From Bacillus nakamurai (GTDB taxonomy: Bacteria; Bacillota; Bacilli; Bacillales; Bacillaceae): DNA of 64,000 bases. The stretch lies in NCBI RefSeq assembly GCF_001584325.1, contig NZ_LSAZ01000045.1:1-64000 (forward strand), read 5' to 3'. The position numbers and the translations under genes were made by a program. Numbering within the stretch: position 1 is the first letter of the stretch; each line of letters starts with the position of its first letter. A model generated the notes under the pieces. The model saw nothing but the letters and a program-made list of their open reading frames with translations, was not told where the DNA came from and did not search any database. Positions 35,094 to 44,152 of this stretch are shown piece after piece.

Positions 35094-35693
35094 ATGGCCG
35101 CGAAGCCGCTCGTGATACTGATTCATGAAATATACGGAAAGAATGCCCATATGAAGCCCGGCTGGTGAGAAATGCGGGCTTTGATGTCATCACGCCGAAT
35201 CTTCCCGGAGAGCGGGAGGTATATGCTTTAGAAGAGGAAAAAACGGCATATAATCGGTTTGTAAAGAACCGCCGTCTCGAAAAGGGAGAAGAAATCATTC
35301 GGCATATGATCATGGAGGCACATGAAGAAAGCCGTGAAGTGTAGTGTATTTGCTCGGATTCAGCATGGGGGCGGCCATCGCTTGGATATGCAGCAGCATG
35401 AAAGAAGTAAGCGGCGCCGTTTGCTATTGCGGCTCGCGGATCCGCCAATACCCGGACATTGAGCCTGCGTGCCCGACACTGCTGTTTTTTCCTTCATTTG
35501 AACCGTCGTTTGATCTGCCGCAATGTATTGAAGGCATAAAAGAAAAACAGCACCCCTTCATCCGGATTTATCAGTTCTTGAAAGCAGACATGGCTTTGCC
35601 AATCCGGATTCGGTGTATTTCAATAAACAGCTTTTTCTCAAAACACTGTCTGTCATCGCTGATGAGGCAGCAATGGCCCTGCCCCTTGAATAA
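35094..35693 (+). pseudogene. dienelactone hydrolase-family gene with three frameshifts
   Basis: The remains of an alpha/beta-hydrolase of about 200 aa are spread over three frames. Pieces in order: AAKPLVILIHEIYGKNAHMK (from 35094), RLVRNAGFDVITPNLPGERE to ESREV (about 35160-35341), VYLLGFSMGAAIAWI with the nucleophile site GFSMG through HPFIRIYQFL (about 35342-35585), and RHGFANPDSVYFNKQLF...EAAMALPLE ending at 35693, where the His is expected. Each junction (near 35158, 35341 and 35586) needs a -1-type shift. A ribosome site and -10 TATAAT (35061-35066) remain. It is inactive unless the shifts are assembly errors. Confidence 0.75.
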
Positions 35694-35703
35694 CGGCCGG
35701 ACT

Positions 35704-35739
35704 AAAAAAACTTCGCGCCCTGATGACGCGAAGTTTTTA
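35704..35739. terminator. terminator of the mtlAFD operon
   Basis: ACTTCGCG (35710-35717) pairs with CGCGAAGT (35727-35734), flanked by A7 and T5 runs so that it can act in both directions; it adjoins the mtlD stop. Confidence 0.85.
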
Positions 35740-36861
35740 TTACTGATTTAATTTTTTCAGCACGATGCCGTGCAGGGGTTCATGCGGCTGAATGCCGCAG
35801 ACGTCTTGAAGCACGCCGCTCGTGCCTTTCTCTGCTATAAGCTTTTGCAGCTCGGCGGCTTCCGGATCGTCCTTATAGTCGAAACGCAGGGCGGCGGCAA
35901 TGCCTTCCGCCAGAGCGTTCGGTTCTTTTATTTTTTTAGCCGGTCCTACTAATCTATCATTCGGACCGAGCTTTCTGAGCGGAGATCTGGCCACTCTCGT
36001 CACATCATCAGTGATGTACTCGTTTTCAAAGCGGCCGATAATTTTCTTAATGTATTGCTCATGATCGGCTGGCTTGAAGCCATAGGTTTTCACCAGGTAT
36101 TCGCCCGTTTCTGAAAGTGCGGCGTGAACGACACGGCAGATTTCAGGATGGTCGATCGCATCTTTTACGGTCTTTAATCCGCGCTGATAGCCGACGTACG
36201 CCGTGACCGCGTGGCCCGTATTGACGGTATAGAGCTTTCGTTCAATGAACGGCGTAAGCTCGTCGACGAACAGTGCCCCTTCAATCACCGGCGGTTCGCC
36301 ATTAAAACCGGTTTTATCAATGACCCATTCGAAAAACGGCTCAACCGATACCTTCAGCGGGTCCTCATGATGCTGAATCGGCACGATCCGGTCCACCGCA
36401 GAATCCGGGAAGCCGACAGCACGGCTCACTTTTTCCTGCTCAGCTTCCGATAAATGCTTATAAACTTCTTTTTTCAAAAAGCTGCTTCCACCGATCATAT
36501 TTTCACAGGCAATGATGTTAAGAGGCTGAGAGGCTGTTCTGCGCTTTAATCCTTCCGCGATAGACGGGGCAATGAATTTCAGCACGCCCGGTCCCACCGC
36601 CGTCGTAATGATCGCAGCGTCATTGATCAGTCTGTACAGCTCTTCCTCTTGGACTGCGCTGTTGATGGCTGAAACAGGGCCGATTTTTTCTGTTTTCCGA
36701 CCGCCGTCGGCAAGCTCAACTGTGTATTCCCGCTTTTCATTCAGAAGGCTGATCATTGTCTCGTTAACATCGGCGAATACGACCTCATAGCCGGATTGAT
36801 GGAGCAGGGCGCCGATAAAGCCCCGCCCGATGTTTCCCGCTCCGAAATGAAGGGCAATCAT
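35740..36861 (-). CDS. mtlD: mannitol-1-phosphate 5-dehydrogenase
   Basis: A 373-aa NAD-dependent polyol dehydrogenase converting mannitol 1-phosphate to fructose 6-phosphate. The Rossmann motif HFGAGNIGRGFIG opens the protein; ACENMIGGS, the LYTVNTGHAVTAYVGY segment and the C-terminal helical domain follow. GAGGTGAACTGAC precedes the ATG. It starts just 1 nt after the mtlF stop, last in mtlAFD. Confidence 0.95.
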   Translation of the reverse strand: MIALHFGAGNIGRGFIGALLHQSGYEVVFADVNETMISLLNEKREYTVELADGGRKTEKIGPVSAINSAVQEEELYRLINDAAIITTAVGPGVLKFIAPSIAEGLKRRTASQPLNIIACENMIGGSSFLKKEVYKHLSEAEQEKVSRAVGFPDSAVDRIVPIQHHEDPLKVSVEPFFEWVIDKTGFNGEPPVIEGALFVDELTPFIERKLYTVNTGHAVTAYVGYQRGLKTVKDAIDHPEICRVVHAALSETGEYLVKTYGFKPADHEQYIKKIIGRFENEYITDDVTRVARSPLRKLGPNDRLVGPAKKIKEPNALAEGIAAALRFDYKDDPEAAELQKLIAEKGTSGVLQDVCGIQPHEPLHGIVLKKLNQ

Positions 36862-36862
36862 G

Positions 36863-37294
36863 TCAGTTCACCTCGCTGAAAATAGCGGCTAGTTCTTCTT
36901 CTGTTTTTGCATTGATCAGCCGTTCGATGTTTTCTTCTTCTGAACAAACGATGGCGATGTTTGACAAAATGTCTAAGTGTTCATTGTTTTTACCGGCGAT
37001 GCCGAAGACAACCTTCGCTGTATTGCCTTCACCGTACTCCACGCCGTCAGGAATCTGAATGACGGAGATGCCCGAATGAAGAACTTCCTCTTTCGCATCC
37101 TCTGTGCCGTGGGGAATGGCGATGAAGTTCCCCATGAAAGTGGAAGACGTTTCTTCCCGTTCGAACATTTTTGCCACGTAGCCGTCTTTCACATAGCCGT
37201 TATCAATCAGCGTCTGTCCCGCTAACCGGATCGCGTCCTCTTTCGATTTCACCGTTTGATTCAGTTTGATATTTGCTTTAGCTAATACTTCCAT
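36863..37294 (-). CDS. mtlF: mannitol PTS enzyme IIA
   Basis: A 143-aa soluble phosphocarrier of the mannitol PTS. The phosphorylated His is in FIAIPHGTEDAKEEV (about residue 64). It takes the phosphate from HPr and passes it to the EIIB domain of MtlA; it also modulates MtlR. The ATG at 37294 gives the family N-terminus MEVLAKANI and length; GAGGG lies upstream. It lies between mtlA and mtlD. Confidence 0.95.
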   Translation of the reverse strand: MEVLAKANIKLNQTVKSKEDAIRLAGQTLIDNGYVKDGYVAKMFEREETSSTFMGNFIAIPHGTEDAKEEVLHSGISVIQIPDGVEYGEGNTAKVVFGIAGKNNEHLDILSNIAIVCSEEENIERLINAKTEEELAAIFSEVN

Positions 37295-37319
37295 GATGGG
37301 AATCCCTCTTTCTGTTTGA

Positions 37320-38756
37320 TTAGTTTTTAAGCTTTTCAATCAGTTCATCGTATTTCGGACTGTTTAAGAAATTATCAACCGAGATGTGCACCGCTTGCGG
37401 CAGCTTGGCCTTCGCCCGGTCTGTCAGATCTTTATGCGTAATGACGACATCCGCGTCATTTGGCAGGTTATTGATCGACGTATTTGTGACATCAATGTCC
37501 AGTTCTGCTTTTTTCACTTTATTTCTTAAAATGGAGGCGCCCATTGCGCTCGATCCCATTCCCGCATCACAAGCGAAGATAATGCGGCTGACTTGTTCAG
37601 CAGAGATGTCGGCAGACCCTTCAGCCGGCTCTTCCTCTTTGTCCGCCAGCGCGGCCGCAGCCTCGCTTTTCTTCCCTTTCATTTCCTGCATTTTTTCCGC
37701 AGCGGCTGTCAGATCTTCCTCACCCGCTTTTGACGATTTCAGAATAAGCGCAGATACGATAAACGATACGGCCGCTGCGACGATGACGCCTGCCAGCACG
37801 CCGAGATAGCTTCCTTTCGGAGTCAGCGCTAAAATGGCGATGATGCTTCCCGGTGATGATGCCGCGACAAGACCCGCGTTAAAGATCGAGAATGTCAGCA
37901 ATCCGCTTGCTCCCCCGGCAATCGCCGCAAGGATCAGCATCGGCTTCATTAAAATGTACGGGAAGTAAATCTCATGAATCCCCCCGAAGAAATGAATGAT
38001 CGCAGCTCCAGGCGCAGTAGATTTTGAAGAGCCTTTTCCAAAGAACATGTATGCCAGTAAAATGCCAAGTCCCGGTCCGGGGTTTGCTTCAACTAAAAAC
38101 AGAATGGATTTTCCTGTTTTCGCCGCCTGCTCGATTCCGATCGGACTTAAAATGCCGTGGTTGATCGCGTTATTCAGGAACAAGACTTTTGCCGGTTCAA
38201 CGAAAACGCTTGCAATCGGCAGCAAATTCGCATGGACAATCACTTCAACTCCGGCTGCCAGCAATTTATTCAGAGACAGAACAACCGGGCCGATCGCATA
38301 AAACGCGATAATAGTCAGCACCGCTCCGATAATTCCCGCCGTAAAGTTGTTGATCAGCATTTCAAAGCCCTGTCTGACTTTATCCTTAAATAAACGGTCT
38401 ACTTGTTTAATGAGATATCCGCCCAGCGGTCCCATAATCATGGCGCCTAAAAACATCGGGATATCCGAACCGACAATGACGCCAATGGCTGCCGTCGCAC
38501 CGACAACTCCCCCGCGATGGTCGTAAATCATTTTTCCGCCTGTATATGCGATTAAAAGCGGCAGCAGATACGTAATCATCGGACCGACCAATGTGTTCAG
38601 CTGAGGATTCGGAAGCCATCCCTTCGGAATAAACAGCGCCGTGATAATCCCCCACGCGATAAACGCGCCGATATTCGGCATAATCATTCCGCTTAAATAA
38701 CTGCCGAACCGCTGAATCTTAACCTTTACGCCTGCTTGCTGCTGTTCTTGCTGCAT
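37320..38756 (-). CDS. mtlA: mannitol-specific PTS enzyme IICB
   Basis: A 478-aa PTS permease. The EIIC part (about residues 15-340) has eight to ten membrane segments and the signature FFGGIHEIYFPYI. A charged linker (about 350-390, rich in Ala, Glu and Lys) leads to the EIIB domain with the phosphocysteine in FACDAGMGSSAMG. It imports mannitol as mannitol 1-phosphate. GGGAGG precedes the ATG. First gene of mtlAFD; its promoter carries an MtlR operator and a cre-like site. Confidence 0.96.
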   Translation of the reverse strand: MQQEQQQAGVKVKIQRFGSYLSGMIMPNIGAFIAWGIITALFIPKGWLPNPQLNTLVGPMITYLLPLLIAYTGGKMIYDHRGGVVGATAAIGVIVGSDIPMFLGAMIMGPLGGYLIKQVDRLFKDKVRQGFEMLINNFTAGIIGAVLTIIAFYAIGPVVLSLNKLLAAGVEVIVHANLLPIASVFVEPAKVLFLNNAINHGILSPIGIEQAAKTGKSILFLVEANPGPGLGILLAYMFFGKGSSKSTAPGAAIIHFFGGIHEIYFPYILMKPMLILAAIAGGASGLLTFSIFNAGLVAASSPGSIIAILALTPKGSYLGVLAGVIVAAAVSFIVSALILKSSKAGEEDLTAAAEKMQEMKGKKSEAAAALADKEEEPAEGSADISAEQVSRIIFACDAGMGSSAMGASILRNKVKKAELDIDVTNTSINNLPNDADVVITHKDLTDRAKAKLPQAVHISVDNFLNSPKYDELIEKLKN

Positions 38757-38832
38757 ATATATTCCCTCCCTGTTTTGCTGTCTTATGATGAAATAATAAA
38801 GAAAACGGGGCTGCTTTCTCCCCTATGCCTTC

Positions 38833-38861
38833 ATCATAAAACGCTTACAGTGCCTATTCAA
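38833..38861 (-). promoter_or_regulatory. mtlAFD promoter with cre-like site
   Basis: TTGAAT (38861-38856), 17 nt, TATGAT (38838-38833). TGTAAGCGTTTTAT (38849-38836), a 12/14 cre match, occupies the spacer and -10 just as in the mtlR promoter, so CcpA would block polymerase at both. Confidence 0.7.
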
Positions 38862-38879
38862 CGAAAAGTAAAGAGGAGT

Positions 38880-38900
38880 TTGGCACATAGACTGTGACAA
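38880..38900. promoter_or_regulatory. MtlR operator of mtlAFD
   Basis: TTGGCACA-TAGAC-TGTGACAA, an inverted repeat agreeing at 7 of 8 bases per arm, centred about 30 bp upstream of the -35. It fits the known MtlR consensus TTGNCACA-N4-TGTGNCAA apart from one extra spacer base. Confidence 0.7.
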
Positions 38901-38908
38901 ATTTTTAA

Positions 38909-38940
38909 ATAAAAAAAAGACACCTGTTATTCAGGTGCCT
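38909..38940 (-). terminator. terminator of ycnL
   Basis: AGGCACCTG pairs with CAGGTGTCT around AATAA (38940-38919), followed by eight U residues on the minus strand. Confidence 0.85.
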
Positions 38941-39281
38941 TACCGCTTTCTGTATATAATGTTTCCTTTGGTAACAACAAGCTTTGCGATCAGCCGTTCA
39001 CTCACGATAAACACCGGATACGCGCATACGAGCGCAAATATGGCGGCCGGCACATACCGGGCGGCCGGAAAAACCGGAATGACAGCCGTTCTGGCCATTT
39101 GCACAAGATAAATCAGCAGGACTGTTATTGTAATCGCCACCGCCATAATGGGGGCTGACACTTTATATTCACGCAGCTTTTCATGGCAATGCCCGCATTG
39201 AAACTGGCACGGGATCATTGACGATCTGACCATGTCGCCTGTAATCGGCTTACCGCAGTTCGGGCAGGTCGTTTCTTTCAT
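38940..39281 (-). CDS. ycnL: zinc-ribbon membrane protein at the ycnL position
   Basis: A 113-aa protein with an N-terminal four-Cys motif (TCPNCGKPI...CQFQCGHCHEKL, residues 5-38) and two or three membrane helices (about 45-65 and 77-98). The paired CxxC spacing fits a small zinc-ribbon membrane family. B. subtilis ycnL occupies the same place, between mtlA and ycnK; orthology is by position and size. A GGAGG site stands eight bases before the ATG at 39281. Function unknown. Confidence 0.65.
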   Translation of the reverse strand: MKETTCPNCGKPITGDMVRSSMIPCQFQCGHCHEKLREYKVSAPIMAVAITITVLLIYLVQMARTAVIPVFPAARYVPAAIFALVCAYPVFIVSERLIAKLVVTKGNIIYRKR

Positions 39282-39371
39282 CTTTATTCCTCCATTCAAT
39301 ACTTCTATTATAACAGAGACTGGCCCAAAGGTTTGCGGTTGTGATTGTTCAACATTTTTTCACATATTTTA

Positions 39372-39398
39372 TCATCAGGCACTTGTACACACTGATGA
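39372..39398. promoter_or_regulatory. inverted repeat in the ycnK promoter region
   Basis: TCATCAG (39372-39378) and CTGATGA (39392-39398) form a 7-bp inverted repeat separated by 13 bases, 59 nt before ycnK. It is a candidate binding site for the copper repressor YcnK or CsoR. Weak TTGTAC (39383-39388) and TACTCT elements overlap it. Confidence 0.35.
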
Positions 39399-39456
39399 AA
39401 ACATCTACTCTTAAAAAGAGATCATCACTCATTCGCATAAAAAGGGGGATGCAGAA

Positions 39457-40029
39457 TTGCTTCCGATTAACAGACAGCAAAAAATGCTTGAATGGCTGAA
39501 GCAAGAGGGCGTGTTAAAAATTTCTGATATAAGCGAGAGATTCGGTGTCTCTGAAATGACTGTTTACAGAGACGTCAATCAGCTGGCTGAGTCGAACCGG
39601 ATTATTAAAACACCCGGCGGCATTACGCTCCCATCCGCTTCAGAGCAAAACGCCAATCAATGCGGCTATTGCTTGCGGCCGATTCAGCACTCATATTCTG
39701 TTCAGCTTATCACTGCTTCACAATCCGTCGAGCAGATGTGCTGCATTCATTGCGCGATTTTGCGGTATGAGGATAAAAAGGAAGAAGTGTCCCACGTCAT
39801 GTGTAAGGATTTTCTTCTACAGACGACGATTACGGCCGCCTCTGCATACTTTTTAGTAAATGCCGAAATTGATCTCCACTGCTGCCAGCCGCAGGCGATC
39901 CCCTTTTCAACGATAGATTACGCGAAACGGTTTCAAAAAGGGTTCGGCGGGGTCATTTGCACATTTGACCAGGCGGCGGAAATCATCTTACACGACAGGC
40001 AAAAGGGATGCACTTGCAGCAAGACGTAA
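39457..40029 (+). CDS. ycnK: copper-responsive repressor YcnK
   Basis: A 190-aa regulator with a DeoR-type N-terminal helix-turn-helix (residues 1-58, ISDISERFGVSEMTVYRDVN) and a C-terminal NosL-like domain rich in Cys and His (CGYC near 69, CCIHC near 94, HCCQP near 143, final CTCSKT). In B. subtilis it represses ycnJ when copper is plentiful. The start is TTG at 39457 with GGGGG eight bases upstream. It leads the copper unit ycnK-ycnJ-ycnI. Confidence 0.92.
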   Translation: MLPINRQQKMLEWLKQEGVLKISDISERFGVSEMTVYRDVNQLAESNRIIKTPGGITLPSASEQNANQCGYCLRPIQHSYSVQLITASQSVEQMCCIHCAILRYEDKKEEVSHVMCKDFLLQTTITAASAYFLVNAEIDLHCCQPQAIPFSTIDYAKRFQKGFGGVICTFDQAAEIILHDRQKGCTCSKT

Positions 40030-40061
40030 CAACAACCAACCGGAAGGCGGTGTCTTCAGCC

Positions 40062-41696
40062 ATGAGACGAAACAAACTGTGGCTCATTCTTCTGCTGTTC
40101 CTTGTTTTGTTTCCGAAAACAAGCTTTGCCCATGCCTATATCACAAGCTCAACACCGGGTGAGAACAGCGAATTAAAACAAGCGCCGAAGCAGGTCGACA
40201 TTCAGTTCAATGAACCGATCGAGGAAGGCTTCCATTCCATCAAGGTGTATAATTCATCCGGCGAGCGGGTCGATACGGGCCGGACAGTGATGAAGAAAAA
40301 TGATAACCGTATCATGACCGCCGCTTTACAGAAAAACCTGCCGCATGACATTTACAGAGCGGAATGGAACGCGGTGTCAGCCGACGGGCATCCGGTTTCC
40401 GGCATAATTCCTTTCAGCGTCGGAAAAGCGGACGGAGCCTTTCAAGACAAAACGGCTTCCGGAGCATCGCTTCATCCCGAAACGGCAATTGACCGCGGCA
40501 TCTTGTACACGGCCCTTTCCCTGTTTATCGGAACGGCTTTTTTCCACCTTTTTTGGTACAGGGCGAATGAAGGCCTGTCAGGAGAGCTCGCAAGGCGAAC
40601 CGTAAAGCTGTTTATCATCTCCTTGTCTTTGTTTGGGCTGGCCCTGATCTGCCAGCTTCCGATTCAGACGAAAGAAAATGCTGGAGGTGCGTGGAGTGCC
40701 GCTTTTCAGCCCGGCTATATAAAAGAAACGCTTCTGCAGACAGCGGGCGGATCGATTTGGATAATTCAAATCAGCTTATACGCGCTGCTCGTTTTGTCCA
40801 TGATTCCGGTGTTAAAAAAGAAACAATTTCGTTCTTTTACATACTGGACGGCGCCGCTTCTCTTCTTTTTCGGATCGCTTTTGGCCAAGGCATTTGCCGG
40901 TCACGCAGCGGTGATTGAAGAAAGAGCGGTCGGCATCACGATGGATTTTCTCCATTTATCAGCGGCTTCTGTGTGGACGGGCGGAATGGCGGCGCTTGTG
41001 CTGCTTCTTTCCGCGGAGTGGAGAAAGTCCGATAAATCGGCTGCGTGGGAAACGGTGAAGCGGTTCTCCCCTTGGGCATTCAGTGCAGTCGGCGTGCTTT
41101 TATTCTCAGGCGTGCTGAATGGATTTTTCATTATCCGCTCGTTTGATTCGCTCTTTCACACCGCTTACGGCAAAACGCTTCTGATTAAAATCGGCCTGTT
41201 TGTTGTCATGCTTGCGCTCGGCGGCCTTCATGTGTGGATCACAAAGTACCGGCAGACGCGCAGCATCAGCCGGACGGTCAAGGCTGAATGGGTGATCGGC
41301 ATTGCGGTATTGTTTATAACGGCTGTCTTCACAAGCCTGCCAAGCCCGCCGGCACCGGCGCCGGAGCCGTTTAACGGTTCAGAAATGATCGGCAGCGGAC
41401 AAACATTGTCTATCAGTATCAGCCCGAACCAGCCGGGTAAAAATGAATTTGAAGTGAGAGTCACCGATCATAACGGCCGCCTGGTCAAAGATATTCAGCA
41501 ATTCACGGTGACCGTATACCAGACGGGCTTCAGCGGCAATAAAAACGAAAGCACCTTTGATTTGAAAAAGACAAAGCAAGGCTTATTTGAAGCTGATAAC
41601 CTTTCCATTACCGAAAAAGGAAACTGGAAAATCAAAGTCCACGGACTGACAAGCGATTTTAACGAGATCAACCAAATCTTCACTACCACAAACTAA
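40062..41696 (+). CDS. ycnJ: copper import protein YcnJ (CopC-CopD fusion)
   Basis: A 544-aa membrane protein. A signal peptide (residues 1-23, cut at FAHA) exposes the N-terminal His of a CopC domain (HAYITSSTPGENSE, later HPVSG), which binds Cu(II). A CopD-like domain follows with about eight helices (about 150-420), and a C-terminal extracytoplasmic domain (YtkA-like, about 440-544) completes it. YcnJ takes up copper under limitation in B. subtilis. The ATG at 40062 is chosen; an upstream in-frame ATG (40008) would overlap ycnK. Confidence 0.9.
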   Translation: MRRNKLWLILLLFLVLFPKTSFAHAYITSSTPGENSELKQAPKQVDIQFNEPIEEGFHSIKVYNSSGERVDTGRTVMKKNDNRIMTAALQKNLPHDIYRAEWNAVSADGHPVSGIIPFSVGKADGAFQDKTASGASLHPETAIDRGILYTALSLFIGTAFFHLFWYRANEGLSGELARRTVKLFIISLSLFGLALICQLPIQTKENAGGAWSAAFQPGYIKETLLQTAGGSIWIIQISLYALLVLSMIPVLKKKQFRSFTYWTAPLLFFFGSLLAKAFAGHAAVIEERAVGITMDFLHLSAASVWTGGMAALVLLLSAEWRKSDKSAAWETVKRFSPWAFSAVGVLLFSGVLNGFFIIRSFDSLFHTAYGKTLLIKIGLFVVMLALGGLHVWITKYRQTRSISRTVKAEWVIGIAVLFITAVFTSLPSPPAPAPEPFNGSEMIGSGQTLSISISPNQPGKNEFEVRVTDHNGRLVKDIQQFTVTVYQTGFSGNKNESTFDLKKTKQGLFEADNLSITEKGNWKIKVHGLTSDFNEINQIFTTTN

Positions 41697-41708
41697 GGAG
41701 TGTGTCTC

Positions 41709-42320
41709 ATGTTGAAAAAAAATGCTTTATTATTCATTTCGGCCGTGATTATGTCTCTCGTATGCTTTACGGCTTCGGCAAGCGCCCACGTTTCAGTGAA
41801 ACCGGCGGAATCAGCTGCCGGCTCTTGGGAAACGTACACAATGAAAGTGCCAGTTGAAAAAAATGAACCTACTACAAAGGTTGTGCTGAAAATGCCCGCG
41901 GGTGTTGAATTCCAGCAGTATCAGCCGATTCCAGGCTGGAAAACCTCTGTTTCAAAACATGATGATAAAAACGTGTCAGTCACTTGGGAAGCAACAGCCG
42001 GCGGCATTAAGCCCGGCCAATTCCAGCAGTTCACATTCGTTGCAAAAAACCCTGAAAAGACCGAAGATGCCGCTTGGGATGCCTACCAATATTATAAAGA
42101 CGGCAGCATTGTAGAATGGACGGGAGACGAAAAAGCCGACACACCGCACTCGATTACAAAAATCACAAAAGCGGCCAACGTCACCGATGCACACGGAGCT
42201 TCACAAACAAAGGAAGAAAGCAAATCAGGCACATCGGCGCTTGATATTGCGGCCATCGTTCTTTCAGCCGCAGCCATTATTTTGTCCATAGCAGCGATTT
42301 TGAAGAAAAAACGCGGATAA
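41709..42320 (+). CDS. ycnI: copper-binding DUF1775 protein YcnI
   Basis: A 203-aa exported protein. The signal peptide ends at SASA, leaving His as the first mature residue (HVSVKPAESAAGSWE), which with a conserved Glu forms the monohistidine Cu(II) brace known for YcnI. A DUF1775 domain (about 28-150) is followed by a C-terminal membrane helix (about 177-198) and KKKRG. It probably hands copper to YcnJ. AAGGAG is eight bases from the ATG. Last gene of ycnKJI. Confidence 0.92.
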   Translation: MLKKNALLFISAVIMSLVCFTASASAHVSVKPAESAAGSWETYTMKVPVEKNEPTTKVVLKMPAGVEFQQYQPIPGWKTSVSKHDDKNVSVTWEATAGGIKPGQFQQFTFVAKNPEKTEDAAWDAYQYYKDGSIVEWTGDEKADTPHSITKITKAANVTDAHGASQTKEESKSGTSALDIAAIVLSAAAIILSIAAILKKKRG

Positions 42321-42365
42321 GAAAAAGCGATCCGGCTCATATTGAGCCTGCGATCGCTTTTTTTC

Positions 42366-42366
<1 letters not shown>
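42320..42366. terminator. bidirectional terminator between ycnI and gdh
   Basis: AAAAAGCGATC (42322-42332) pairs with GATCGCTTTTT, enclosing an inner GGCTCA/TGAGCC hairpin, with T-runs outside. Confidence 0.85.
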
Positions 42367-43172
<806 letters not shown>

Positions 43173-44036
43173 TTATGAATTTGATTTTGCGACTCCTAAG
43201 AATACCGCGGCCGCGATGATCAGAATAATACCGATGGCGATAGCGATCAGCTGGCGTTTCGTTTTCGTCTCCCGGAGAATGAAGATCCCGCCGAGCGTGC
43301 TGATGACAATTCCCATTTGTGATAATGAAAAGCTTGTCGCAACTCCGACTCTCGGCTGAGAGATGAACAAAAACATATTCCCGAGCGCCCAGATGATTCC
43401 CGGCAGAATGTTGCGGATCGCATACTTATTAAATGGCTTGTGCTTGTACGTCAGCACCAGTCCGCCAATCACCATCCCGATCGCCTGCGGCAAAAGCGCC
43501 GACCAGCCGGATACGCCGAACAGCCGGGCAACGACGACGTAGACTAAATAACCAAGCGTGGAGATCAGCAGGATCACGATCCCTTTTTTTAAGTTTCCCG
43601 GTTCTCCGTCCGCCTGTCCCTTTTTATCATTCAGCGATGTGAGCACAATTCCGACAATGATAAAGATAAGGGCGAGAATACCTAACGTAATCGCGATAGG
43701 CGTTGACCATTCCTTGAACACGATAACTCCGAACAAAGATGTCGAGACGAGCTGCATCCCCGTTGAGATCGGCATCGTTTTTGAAACACCCATCAGCTGG
43801 ATGCTTTTTAACTGGTTGCTTTGTCCGAGCGACCAAAACAGCCCCGATACGATCCCGACGATAAAAATGCGCACAGACAGCACCGGATGAACAAACAGGT
43901 AAAGCACAAACGAAACGATAAGCGCTCCGATAGTCGTTCCAAGCGTCTGACTGTAAGGCCCGCCGCCCAGTTTGACATTAAATAACACGATGCTCCCCCA
44001 AAACAAAGCCGGGAGAAGAGCCAGTAATATATCCAT
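43173..44036 (-). CDS. glcU: glucose uptake protein GlcU
   Basis: A 287-aa membrane protein of the glucose/ribose porter (GRP) family with ten helices. Typical stretches are LPALFWGSIVLFNVKLGGGPYSQ, GLFWSLGQSNQL, MPISTGMQL and GIIWALGNMFLF. It supplies glucose to Gdh. AAGAAGG precedes the ATG at 44036. A SigG-type promoter stands 33 nt upstream, matching the known forespore expression. Confidence 0.94.
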   Translation of the reverse strand: MDILLALLPALFWGSIVLFNVKLGGGPYSQTLGTTIGALIVSFVLYLFVHPVLSVRIFIVGIVSGLFWSLGQSNQLKSIQLMGVSKTMPISTGMQLVSTSLFGVIVFKEWSTPIAITLGILALIFIIVGIVLTSLNDKKGQADGEPGNLKKGIVILLISTLGYLVYVVVARLFGVSGWSALLPQAIGMVIGGLVLTYKHKPFNKYAIRNILPGIIWALGNMFLFISQPRVGVATSFSLSQMGIVISTLGGIFILRETKTKRQLIAIAIGIILIIAAAVFLGVAKSNS

Positions 44037-44068
44037 GATGGCGACCTTCTTTCAATCGTATTTGCTGT

Positions 44069-44098
44069 TATTTTGTCTGGAATCATATCGATTATTCT
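44069..44098 (-). promoter_or_regulatory. SigG-type promoter of glcU-gdh
   Basis: AGAATA (44098-44093), 17 nt, CAAAATA (44075-44069), against the SigG consensus TGAATA-N17-18-CATACTA: 5/6 and 5/7. Confidence 0.6.
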
Positions 44099-44109
44099 CT
44101 AAACAAGAT

Positions 44110-44141
44110 AAAAAAAAGCCTGCCGGCGAATTTCACCGGCA
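44110..44141 (-). terminator. terminator of the DMT transporter gene
   Basis: GCTTGCCGGTGA pairs with TCGCCGGCAGGC in a near-perfect hairpin, then eight U residues on the minus strand. Confidence 0.8.
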
Positions 44142-44152
44142 AGCATAAAAAT

